Assembly (NCBI GenBank): GCA_902809985.1
Contig: CADDXC010000002.1
Location: 186,001 to 250,000 of the forward strand
Length of the DNA: 64,000 bases
From: Clostridiaceae bacterium BL-3
Lineage (GTDB): Bacteria > Bacillota > Clostridia > Clostridiales > Clostridiaceae
Direction: 5' to 3'
Both the position numbers and the translations under genes were made by a program. The notes below the pieces were generated by a model. The model had not been told where the DNA came from and did not search any database. It saw only the letters and a program-made list of their open reading frames with translations. Each line of letters begins with the position of its first letter. Within the stretch, counting starts at the first letter, position 1. Shown piece after piece: positions 9,595 to 16,680 of the stretch.

Positions 9595-10431
9595 ATGGAT
9601 AATAAAGATAAATATATAGATACACAAAAAGTTGATCATAGAATTCAAAATAAGAAAAGAGGCGAAATACTGTACTATTCTATTGATCAGGTTGCTAATC
9701 TGTTGAATGAAAATATTAATAACATAAAATATTATACAAATATATTTGACGATCTTCTAAAAATTCAAATAGTAGATAAAGAATTGCGTTATACTGATGC
9801 TGATATCGATAAATTAGAGTTTTTGATAAAATTAAAAAATAGGGGCATGTCTCTTAAAGAAATTCAAGATTATTATAGCAAATTACCTTTGAATGATAAT
9901 GAAGTTCAGCATCCAGGAAGTAATTTATTATCTGTTGAAGAACTTATTGATTCAATTAAAGAAGAACAACGAATTCAATTTGATAATTTTAAAATTCAGT
10001 TAAATGATGATATACAAAAGGTCAATTTATTATATATTAAAAATATTACCTCAGCAATTATTGAGGCTCAAAATAAAAGCCTTGATAAATTCAAACAGGA
10101 TTTATTTGAGGAAATTAAAGAATATCTAAATTCTAAATTTGATAAAATTGATGAAATTAACTTAGATTTACACAACCAGTTTATTGACAAGATGACAAAA
10201 TTTATATCTAAAAAAATTGATAGTAAAAATGACGAATTAAAACTTAATTTACAAGATAATTTTAATGGATTTTTTCAATCATGTTTAACTAATAGTGAAC
10301 ATTTAATAAAGGAAGTTAAAGGTTTTAAAAAAGTTATAAAGGATGCGTATTATACTCAATACCAAGTAGAAATGGATAATGCCAATAAAGGATTTTTGAA
10401 TAAGTTATTTCAAATATTTAAATTCAGATAA
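9595..10431 (+). CDS. MerR-like HTH/coiled-coil protein, TubY-like
   Basis: This 278-residue protein has an N-terminal MerR-type winged helix (about 25-95: YYSIDQVANLL, then LRYTDADIDKLEFLIKL and RGMSLKEIQDYY). A long, highly charged helical region with heptad character (about 115-250) follows, and a short basic amphipathic end (GFLNKLFQIFKFR). This is the architecture described for TubY, the third component of the c-st phage TubZ-R-Y partition system, which modulates TubZ assembly. A strong AAAGGGGGA site precedes the ATG. Its divergent position next to the TubZ-like gene supports the pairing. Otherwise it would be read as a MerR-family regulator of unknown target. DNA binding and TubZ interaction are inferred. 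Confidence 0.65.
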   Translation: MDNKDKYIDTQKVDHRIQNKKRGEILYYSIDQVANLLNENINNIKYYTNIFDDLLKIQIVDKELRYTDADIDKLEFLIKLKNRGMSLKEIQDYYSKLPLNDNEVQHPGSNLLSVEELIDSIKEEQRIQFDNFKIQLNDDIQKVNLLYIKNITSAIIEAQNKSLDKFKQDLFEEIKEYLNSKFDKIDEINLDLHNQFIDKMTKFISKKIDSKNDELKLNLQDNFNGFFQSCLTNSEHLIKEVKGFKKVIKDAYYTQYQVEMDNANKGFLNKLFQIFKFR

Positions 10432-10546
10432 AATTTAAAGAGATTAATTTTTTATATTCTTGTCCTAATAAAGAGAAAAATTTTAAACATTTTTAGTAGT
10501 ATGGCGAAAAAATGTATGTCAAATAGTTTTTAGATATTGATATGTA

Positions 10547-10906
10547 TGGTGGAGGCGAGGAGAATCGAACTCCTGTCCGAAAATGGAAACATTTGAGCAT
10601 CTCCGAGTGCAGTCCCTAGTTTGACATTCCCTCCTTCAGACGCTTAAGGACAGGCTTCTGAATTCAGTAGCTTCATAATTTCCGTTTCCAGGTCAAAGCT
10701 TTGCTGGACTCGGTACCCCGCTGTCGGCGCCAGACACTGGAGCGCGGGAAATCCAGGCTGACGGCTAGCAGACTATGCTGCTAAAGCTAAATTTTCGTTA
10801 TTATTTGCGTTTAAATTTAATCCCATAGTTTTTTAACGCGGGTCCACAGGTTCCCTCGACTCGCTTCTCAAACACATCTCATCCCCGTCGAAACCATTGC
10901 GCCCCC
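10547..10906 (-). ncRNA. ssrA: Transfer-messenger RNA (tmRNA)
   Basis: This is tmRNA, the tRNA-mRNA hybrid that rescues stalled ribosomes with SmpB. Read on the minus strand it begins GGGGGCGCAATGGTTTCGAC, and ends with a T-arm (GGTTCGATTCTCC region) and CCTCCACCA, with the CCA encoded at 10547-10549. The 5' GGGGGCG pairs with CGCCTCC to close a 7-bp acceptor stem. The tag frame (10808 down to 10773) reads GCA resume codon then ANNNENLALAA and a TAG stop, a typical clostridial proteolysis tag ending LALAA. Length is 360 nt. It lies downstream of its own promoter and next to tubY; ssrA 3' ends are common integration targets. Confidence 0.97.
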
Positions 10907-10928
10907 AGGTTATAAGATATATTGCTCT

Positions 10929-10962
10929 AATACTGCATACAGCAACAAACTGATGCAGTATT
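10929..10962 (-). other. Hairpin in the ssrA precursor leader
   Basis: AATACTGCAT (10929-10938) and ATGCAGTATT (10953-10962) are a perfect 10-bp inverted repeat with a 14-base loop. It lies between the ssrA -10 box and the mature tmRNA 5' end, so it should form in the 5' leader of pre-tmRNA. It may guide processing by RNases, or it may end transcription of the upstream transporter gene, though no U tract follows. Confidence 0.5.
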
Positions 10963-10964
10963 AA

Positions 10965-10993
10965 ATTATATCATCTAACCTTCAATAAGTCAA
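10965..10993 (-). promoter_or_regulatory. Sigma-A promoter of ssrA
   Basis: On the minus strand, TTGACT (10993-10988) is followed after exactly 17 bases by TATAAT (10970-10965). This is a near-consensus vegetative promoter directed toward the tmRNA gene, with its start about 50 bases before the mature 5' end. Confidence 0.85.
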
Positions 10994-11009
10994 CTTAAAA
11001 ATTTTATAT

Positions 11010-12404
11010 TCATATTAAAAATGATGCAAATATAGTAGTTACCACTAAGCCTATTATAACTGGTATTAGATTTCTTTTGGCAAGTTCAAAGGGATTTACC
11101 TTACATATAGCTGCAACAGGTATTACAGCCCAGGGAATTATAGTTCCGCCTCCAACCCATATACCTGCTATTTGGCCCATAGCTGTCAATGTAGATACAC
11201 CACCTCCTATTGCTGTGGAAAATAATTTTGCTATAGATCCTACTAGTGGTATACCTGAAAACCCTGAACCGTCCAGTCCCGTTATAGCACCAACCGCAGT
11301 TAAAGTACCAGATGCCAGAAGAGGATTGGCAGGCGCTATATTTGAGAAAGCTACTCCCAGGTCATTGACAATGCCGTTAGAGGATGCAGGAAGTACCTTT
11401 CCAAATATTTCAGTGAAAGCTGAATCTCCGAGGTAAAAAAAGGCTGCTATAGGAATGACTATACCAAATATTTTGAATCCGAATATAAGGCCGTCTACAA
11501 TATGAGAGGTGATTTTTTCGAGACATCTTTTACGGTAAGCTATAATTGAAATCAAGCTCAAAATGAACACAGCAGTTCCACCTATTAAAGCTGTTGCATC
11601 TCCTCCCTGAAGTTTGAATATATACATAAGTACTATATCCGACAGAAATATAGCTATTGTCAATATGGTCAGTAATTTTCTCAAAAAACGTGGTATGACA
11701 ATAGTGTTTTTTTCTCTTTCCATTATCATTTCTTCTTTTTGAAAGCTCATGTCTATATTTCCATTTTTCATATCTCTTCTCAGCATATAAAAAGCTGTGA
11801 TTGTAGTGACTGCTCCCATTATTATGGTTAAAGGTATACTTGCAGATATAACACTGGAAACTTTTATTCCTGCCGCATCAGCTGTGAGTTTTGGAGCTGC
11901 TTGTATTATGAAATCACTGGACAGAGCTATACCATGGCCAAATAAGTTCATGGCTACTGCAGCACCTATAGGCGGAAGACCTACTTTTTTAGCTATAGGT
12001 AAGAATAATGCTCCTATTAAGGCTACAGCAGGAGATGGCCAGAAAAACCAGGACAGGGCCATCATGATGATGCCTATAATCCAATAGCACATCCAATAGG
12101 ATTTCATTATTTTTTTAAAGGGAGATACCAGTTCTTTATTTATTCCAACGACAACCATAACGTTGCTCATAGCGGTTATTATAGATATTATAAAAATCGT
12201 AGGCATAAGCTCTTTAGTAGCATAGACAAAACTGTTAAAAATCCCCATGACGGATTTAGGTATGGAATTTGTTGCAAATATGCCCAATATGAAAATCCCA
12301 ATTATGCATATAAGTGATATGTCTCGTTTAAATGCCATGGCTATAATTATTATGAAAATAAAAATTATATAGATGTAGTGTAGGTTTGTCAGTAAAATGT
12401 TCAT
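11010..12404 (-). CDS. Multi-spanning transporter, GntP/ion-transporter-like, substrate unknown
   Basis: This 464-residue integral membrane protein has about a dozen hydrophobic segments arranged as two similar halves. Each half carries a Pro/Gly-rich re-entrant-looking stretch (WPSPAVALIGALFLP near 125 and the Gly-rich segment around GGGVSTLTAMGQIAGIWVGGG near 405). This resembles GntP/CitM-type organic-anion transporters. The ATG at 12404 has GGAGG 8 bases upstream and is preferred over an ATG 15 bases earlier. It lies downstream of gabT on the same strand, after a terminator, next to a GABA/4-hydroxybutyrate block. An amino- or hydroxy-acid substrate is therefore plausible but unproven. 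Confidence 0.7.
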   Translation of the reverse strand: MNILLTNLHYIYIIFIFIIIIAMAFKRDISLICIIGIFILGIFATNSIPKSVMGIFNSFVYATKELMPTIFIISIITAMSNVMVVVGINKELVSPFKKIMKSYWMCYWIIGIIMMALSWFFWPSPAVALIGALFLPIAKKVGLPPIGAAVAMNLFGHGIALSSDFIIQAAPKLTADAAGIKVSSVISASIPLTIIMGAVTTITAFYMLRRDMKNGNIDMSFQKEEMIMEREKNTIVIPRFLRKLLTILTIAIFLSDIVLMYIFKLQGGDATALIGGTAVFILSLISIIAYRKRCLEKITSHIVDGLIFGFKIFGIVIPIAAFFYLGDSAFTEIFGKVLPASSNGIVNDLGVAFSNIAPANPLLASGTLTAVGAITGLDGSGFSGIPLVGSIAKLFSTAIGGGVSTLTAMGQIAGIWVGGGTIIPWAVIPVAAICKVNPFELAKRNLIPVIIGLVVTTIFASFLI

Positions 12405-12533
12405 ACATGACCTCCGCATAAAATGAGTATATTATCAATTTATGCAGAAAAATTTTTTGGGGTGATTAAAAATTTTTTAATTTGCTAAATATGAATCTTT
12501 AATAACATGGTGTTTTAGAATTAAAAGAAAAAG

Positions 12534-12554
12534 CCACCAGTTAAAAGCTGGTGG
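12534..12554 (-). terminator. Terminator of gabT
   Basis: CCACCAG (12534-12540) and CTGGTGG (12548-12554) form a perfect stem. On the minus strand it is followed by CTTTTTCTTTT. It lies about 56 bases past the gabT stop, before the transporter gene. Confidence 0.85.
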
Positions 12555-12610
12555 AAATTTATTATAAAATGAGTAATAAAGAATAATTCAATATGGTCTT
12601 ACAACTTTAA

Positions 12611-13975
12611 TTATTTTACAGCTAAATTCTTTACAATAGCTTTTTCAAATATTTCAAGACCTGCATTGACCTGCTCGTCAGTCATACAAAGCGGAGCTAA
12701 TAGTCTGATAACATTTCCATAAGTACCTGCATTTTCAAGTATCAAACCCATTTTAGCTGCATCGCTAATTATTGCACTAACTATTGCTGGATTTGGTGTC
12801 TTAGATTTTTTGTCAGTTACGAATTCAATGCCGATCATTGAACCAATACCTCTTACATCTCCAACTACATCGTATTTTTCTTTCCATTGGTTATATCCTT
12901 CTGTTATTTTGGAACCTATTTTAAGTGCTTTTCCTGGAAAATCTTCTCTTTCCATGATTTCGATAACTTTTAATGCTGCTGCACAACCAAGTGGGTTTCC
13001 GCCATAAGTACCACCTATTGTACCTGATGGTACTCCATCAAATATTTCCTTTCTAGCTGTGATTGCACTCATTGGAACACCGCAGGCTATTGATTTAGCC
13101 ATTGTGATGATATCTGGTTCGCAACCTGCTTCTTTCCAATAATCTGAAACGAACATTCTTCCCGATCTGGAGAAGCCGCTTTGAACTTCATCAGCTATGA
13201 GCATTATCCCATTTTCGTCACATATTTTTCTAACTTCTTTAACCCATTCAATGGGAGCTGGAACAAACCCACCTTCACCTTGTATTGGCTCAACAACTAT
13301 AGCAGCACAATAATCAGCTGGAGTTAATTCGATAAGTGCATTTTTTAATTTGTCTATATAGTAATCGATGGCATCTGATTCTGTCATTCCTTCTGGTCTT
13401 CTATAGAGGTAAGGGAATTCCACTCTGTATATGCCGTCTGGGAAAGGTCCCTGAGCAATAGCATAACTTTTTTTACCAGTCATAGCCATTGTATAGTTTG
13501 TTCTTCCGTGGAAAGCACCTGAAAAGACTATTATGTTTGGCCTTTTTGTGAAAGCTTTAGCGATTTTTACAGCGTTTTCATCAGCTTCTGATCCGCTATT
13601 GATAAACATGGTATTTCTAACAGTACCTTTTACCGGCACGATTTTATTTAGTTTTTCTGCCAGTGAAACATAACCTTCATGAGTAGTAATGTTAAACATT
13701 GCATGACAAAATTTATCAGCTTGTTTCTTGATAGCATCAATAACTTCAGGATTACTGTAACCAAGGTTAGTTACTCCTACCCCGCCAACCCAGTCAAGGA
13801 ACTTGTTTCCATCTGGATCCTCGAACATTGCACCTTCTGCCCTAGACATAACAGCAGGATAACCGCATTTGATTGCAGCTGCACATGCAGCTGATCTTCT
13901 ATCTATAATAGCCTGCCCCTTAGGTCCAGGGAGTGTTTTAGTGATAATTTTTGGTAGTTCATTTGATAATTTCAT
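12611..13975 (-). CDS. gabT: 4-Aminobutyrate aminotransferase-type class III transaminase
   Basis: This 454-residue, PLP-dependent class III aminotransferase most likely transfers the amino group of GABA to 2-oxoglutarate, giving succinate semialdehyde and glutamate. Landmarks are the N-terminal RRSAACAAAIKCGYPAVMSRAEGA-type region (landmark GYPAVMSRAEG), FINSGSEADENAVKIAKAFT, GAFHGRTNYTMAMTG, EPIQGEGGFVPAP, IADEVQSGFSRSGRM and the Schiff-base lysine in TMAKSIACG (about residue 291). Context supports GABA: glutamate dehydrogenase and 4-hydroxybutyrate dehydrogenase are nearby. Its promoter is a sigma-54 element at 14128-14143 with upstream activator sites. 5-Aminovalerate or another omega-amino acid is an alternative substrate. 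Confidence 0.88.
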   Translation of the reverse strand: MKLSNELPKIITKTLPGPKGQAIIDRRSAACAAAIKCGYPAVMSRAEGAMFEDPDGNKFLDWVGGVGVTNLGYSNPEVIDAIKKQADKFCHAMFNITTHEGYVSLAEKLNKIVPVKGTVRNTMFINSGSEADENAVKIAKAFTKRPNIIVFSGAFHGRTNYTMAMTGKKSYAIAQGPFPDGIYRVEFPYLYRRPEGMTESDAIDYYIDKLKNALIELTPADYCAAIVVEPIQGEGGFVPAPIEWVKEVRKICDENGIMLIADEVQSGFSRSGRMFVSDYWKEAGCEPDIITMAKSIACGVPMSAITARKEIFDGVPSGTIGGTYGGNPLGCAAALKVIEIMEREDFPGKALKIGSKITEGYNQWKEKYDVVGDVRGIGSMIGIEFVTDKKSKTPNPAIVSAIISDAAKMGLILENAGTYGNVIRLLAPLCMTDEQVNAGLEIFEKAIVKNLAVK

Positions 13976-14102
13976 TTTTTAGACTCTCCTTAAAAATTTA
14001 TATACTTTTACTTTTAATTTTGCATCTGATGGTAAGAAATTATTGTAGGTAATAAAAATGTCTACTAAAAAAGAGAAATATAAGTATGGTTAAATTTTAA
14101 AT

Positions 14103-14116
14103 GTGAATGCATTCAC
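14103..14116. promoter_or_regulatory. Perfect palindrome at the gabT transcription start
   Basis: GTGAATGCATTCAC is a perfect 14-bp palindrome lying at about +2 to +15 of the predicted sigma-54 transcript for gabT. Related elements occupy the same place at the gdh promoter (16576-16589) and the permease promoter (18443-18456). Confidence 0.6.
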
Positions 14117-14127
14117 TAATGTTTATG

Positions 14128-14143
14128 AGCAAAAAGAATGCCA
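14128..14143 (-). promoter_or_regulatory. Sigma-54 promoter of gabT
   Basis: On the minus strand the sequence TGGCATTCTTTTTGCT matches TGGCAY-N5-TTGCW, with GG and GC exactly 12 apart. It points at gabT with a leader of about 140 bases. Enhancer-like sites lie 85-200 bp upstream. Confidence 0.85.
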
Positions 14144-14226
14144 AAAAAGGAAAAGTCTAAATATTTAGGCTTTTGTAGTAATTAAAGAATTTAAGATCAC
14201 GAAAAATTGATATCTTAAGAAAATAA

Positions 14227-14242
14227 AATTCAATTATGAATA
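14227..14242. promoter_or_regulatory. Upstream activator site, proximal copy (gabT)
   Basis: AATTCAATTATGAATA matches the TATTCA-N4-TGAATA pattern at 11 of 12 defined positions. It lies between the gabT sigma-54 promoter and the tandem pair at 14309-14344. Confidence 0.5.
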
Positions 14243-14308
14243 AAAATTTTATTGCCTTCAGCGAATTGGGAATGAGCCACAAATATTTAATCAATTATTT
14301 AATCAATC

Positions 14309-14344
14309 TATTCATTTATGAAAATGAATATTCATTTGTGAATA
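14309..14344. promoter_or_regulatory. Tandem upstream activator sites shared by gabT and the regulator gene
   Basis: TATTCATTTATGAAAA (14309-14324) and TATTCATTTGTGAATA (14329-14344) start exactly 20 bp apart. They lie about 165-200 bp upstream of the gabT promoter and about 100-130 bp upstream of the plus-strand sigma-54 element at 14441. Binding by the local activator is inferred. Confidence 0.65.
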
Positions 14345-14440
14345 AATTTTATTAAAATTTATTAAATCATAAAATGAAATTCACATTATAATATTGAGAT
14401 ATTAAGTAAACCTGGTATTTTAATGCAGTATTTACAGGAA

Positions 14441-14456
14441 TGGCATAATAATTGCT
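14441..14456 (+). promoter_or_regulatory. Sigma-54 promoter upstream of the activator gene
   Basis: TGGCATAATAATTGCT matches TGGCAY-N5-TTGCT with 12-base GG-to-GC spacing, directed toward the activator gene at 14712. The predicted leader is about 245 nt. Unlike the other three promoters it has no GTGAATGCATTCAC-like element at the start site. The rest of 13976-14711 holds no gene that I can support. Confidence 0.7.
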
Positions 14457-14711
14457 TAAAATAATAGTACACTCTATTTGGAGGGCAAAATATATAATAT
14501 AATGAAAAATCTCTATAGTTTAATCATTTCGCATCTCATAAAAATAAATTTCCTTGATATTACAGGCTTGGTTTTCCAAATTGGTTATATTTCAATATAT
14601 AAGAATACTGATATAATAGAATTACGATAGAAAATAGATAATTTATAGATATTTTGAAAGTAAATGTAAAAAAGTACATATAAATACTTATTCTTTATAA
14701 AAGGATCAATT

Positions 14712-16394
14712 ATGGGGGGATTCACATTGGATAATTCAATAGATTCGAGTTCCATTCCGGCAGTACTTTATAAAGTTACGGAGCAGCGAATAATTCCTAA
14801 TAAGAAAGCATGTAGGATACTGAAGGATAATTTATCTATTGAAAAAAATCTAAAAAATATACTTAGGTATTCTTCAAAGAAAGAGTTTACGGAATACTTA
14901 AAAAATATTTATATAATTGGAGAAAATGAAAATTTAATATCTGTTTATTTTTTACCATTTGATAAATTAGACGGTTATGAAATAGCCATTCTTCAGGATA
15001 TTAGCATGTCTTTAATTGAAACTATAAAAACTAAAAGTGATAATGTGATGAATCTTGTGGAAGATGATAATGAGGACATTATTGTAACTGACGGGGAGGG
15101 TGTTATTTTAAATATCAGTAATTTTTTCGAGAAATTTTATGATATAAAAAAACAGGATCTATTAGGGAGAAATGTATTTGAGTTGGAAAAATTACGTGTG
15201 TTTTATCCTTCAGCTGCTGTAAAGGTTTTAAGAACAAAGCAAAAAATTACAATGCTTCAAAAAAATAAGTTAAATAATGAAATTTTAGTTACTGCTATTC
15301 CTATAAAGGATGCTAATGGCTGTATAGTAAAGGTAGTCTGTTTTTCCTATTATGTGCAAACATTTGTAGAGATAAAAAAACAGTTTGAAGTTTTAGAAAG
15401 AAATGGTAAAGTTTATACTAAAAAATTGAGGCATTTAGTTGATAAAGGAATAAATCCTAATCTTATGATGGGTAAAAATAAAGAGATGAAAAAGATATTT
15501 AATCTTATTACTAAAGTTGCAGATTTTGATGTAAATTTTTTAATTACTGGAGAAACTGGTGTGGGAAAAAGTTATTTTGCAAAGTTAATTCATAGTTTAA
15601 GTAAAAGGTCAAAAAGACAGTTTATAGAGCTAAATTGTGGTGCTATACCAGAACATCTTTTGGAGTCTGAGCTATTTGGATATGAAGGAGGAGCTTTTAC
15701 AGGGGCTAGAAAAGAAGGAAAGTTAGGGTTGATAGAATTGTCTGATAATGGAACCCTTTTTTTGGATGAGATAGGTGATCTTCCTTTAAATTTGCAAGTG
15801 AAATTACTTAAAGTTATTCAGGATAAAACTTTTAATAGAATAGGGGGAACTAAAATTATTAAAGTAAATTTTCGCCTTATAACAGCAACAAACCAGGATT
15901 TAAGAAAATTAATCAAGGAAAAAAAATTTAGGGAAGATTTGTTTTATAGATTAAACGTAGTCAGTATTAATATTCCACCTCTTAGAGAGAGAAAAGAGGA
16001 TATACCGGATATGATTTCGTATTTTGTGAGAAAAATTAATGAAAAATATGGTTTAAATAAAAGCTTTAATCCAGAAGCTGTTGATATGCTGATTAACTGC
16101 AAATGGCCGGGTAACATAAGAGAACTGGAAAATACTATTGAGAGGATCTTATTGTTGTCAGATGATGATATCATTAACAAGAGATTTTTAGAAGACAATG
16201 TGAAAAATAAATATGAAAAAGATTCTAATACTAAAAATGTTTCTCTAAAAGAACAATTGAATAATTATGAAGGAAAATTAATTTTGAAAGCCCTTGAAAA
16301 ATATAAAACGACTGTAAAAGTAGGACAAGTATTGGGCATTAGTCAGGCTACAGCTGCGAGGAAGATAAAAAAGTATACCCACAGCTATTCATAA
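14712..16394 (+). CDS. Sigma-54-dependent enhancer-binding transcriptional activator
   Basis: This 560-residue bacterial enhancer-binding protein has an N-terminal sensory region, including a PAS-like domain (about 118-230: DIIVTDGEGVILNIS). A central AAA+ ATPase follows, with Walker A TGETGVGKS (about 278-286), the sigma-54 contact loop GAFTGA (about 328), Walker B GTLFLDEIGDLP, and R-finger region FREDLFYRLNVVSINIPPLRER. It ends with a Fis-type helix-turn-helix (VGQVLGISQATAARKIKKY). The ATG has AAAAGGA upstream; a TTG at 14727 behind GGGGGGA is an alternative. It sits centrally among four sigma-54 promoters and is their likely activator. Its effector is probably GABA or a related metabolite, by inference. 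Activator site 16386-16401 overlaps its stop codon. Confidence 0.93.
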   Translation: MGGFTLDNSIDSSSIPAVLYKVTEQRIIPNKKACRILKDNLSIEKNLKNILRYSSKKEFTEYLKNIYIIGENENLISVYFLPFDKLDGYEIAILQDISMSLIETIKTKSDNVMNLVEDDNEDIIVTDGEGVILNISNFFEKFYDIKKQDLLGRNVFELEKLRVFYPSAAVKVLRTKQKITMLQKNKLNNEILVTAIPIKDANGCIVKVVCFSYYVQTFVEIKKQFEVLERNGKVYTKKLRHLVDKGINPNLMMGKNKEMKKIFNLITKVADFDVNFLITGETGVGKSYFAKLIHSLSKRSKRQFIELNCGAIPEHLLESELFGYEGGAFTGARKEGKLGLIELSDNGTLFLDEIGDLPLNLQVKLLKVIQDKTFNRIGGTKIIKVNFRLITATNQDLRKLIKEKKFREDLFYRLNVVSINIPPLRERKEDIPDMISYFVRKINEKYGLNKSFNPEAVDMLINCKWPGNIRELENTIERILLLSDDDIINKRFLEDNVKNKYEKDSNTKNVSLKEQLNNYEGKLILKALEKYKTTVKVGQVLGISQATAARKIKKYTHSYS

Positions 16395-16421
16395 ATGAAT
16401 ATATTTAATTATAAATGAATA
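16386..16421. promoter_or_regulatory. Tandem upstream activator sites (gdh)
   Basis: TATTCATAAATGAATA (16386-16401) and TAATTATAAATGAATA (16406-16421) start exactly 20 bp apart, 127-162 bp before the gdh sigma-54 promoter. The first site overlaps the last codons and stop of the activator gene. Confidence 0.65.
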
Positions 16422-16466
16422 AATTTGTATACATTGGTTGGGAGGAGATGATGATAGGATTAAAGC

Positions 16467-16482
16467 TATTCGTAAATGAATT
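16467..16482. promoter_or_regulatory. Upstream activator site, proximal copy (gdh)
   Basis: TATTCGTAAATGAATT matches the TATTCA-N4-TGAATA pattern at 10 of 12 defined positions. It lies 66 bp before the gdh sigma-54 promoter and 61 bp after the start of the second tandem site. Confidence 0.5.
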
Positions 16483-16547
16483 ATGAAACTATGTAAGAAT
16501 ATATTTGTATACTGTAGTATAAATGATTTTTGTAGTTTATACATATT

Positions 16548-16563
16548 TGGAATATATCTTGCT
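16548..16563 (+). promoter_or_regulatory. Sigma-54 promoter of the glutamate dehydrogenase gene
   Basis: TGGAATATATCTTGCT keeps the essential GG and GC dinucleotides 12 apart, with one mismatch (A for C) in the -24 box. The predicted start near 16574 gives a leader of about 107 nt. Confidence 0.7.
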
Positions 16564-16575
16564 AAACGTTAATGT

Positions 16576-16589
16576 ATGGATGCATTCAC
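16576..16589. promoter_or_regulatory. GTGAATGCATTCAC-like element at the gdh transcription start
   Basis: ATGGATGCATTCAC keeps the ATGCATTCAC half of the palindrome seen at gabT. It lies at about +3 to +16 of the predicted transcript. Confidence 0.45.
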
Positions 16590-16680
16590 TATGTAACTAT
16601 TTTAATAAAATATGTATTTTTAAGCAGCAAGCGTTCTGATAAATTAAATGACGATAATTAATGAGGAGGATATTTAAAAC

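Noticed and set aside
10432-10600. Phage attachment site at the ssrA 3' end
   Set aside because: No integrase gene and no second copy of the tmRNA 3' end were seen, so integration of the tubZ/tubY pair at ssrA cannot be supported from this window.
14502-14630. 42-codon frame (MKNLYSL...) in the leader of the sigma-54 activator gene
   Set aside because: The only purine-rich site (GGAGGG at 14480-14485) is 16 bases from the ATG, and the composition looks like non-coding AT-rich DNA, so it is not called.
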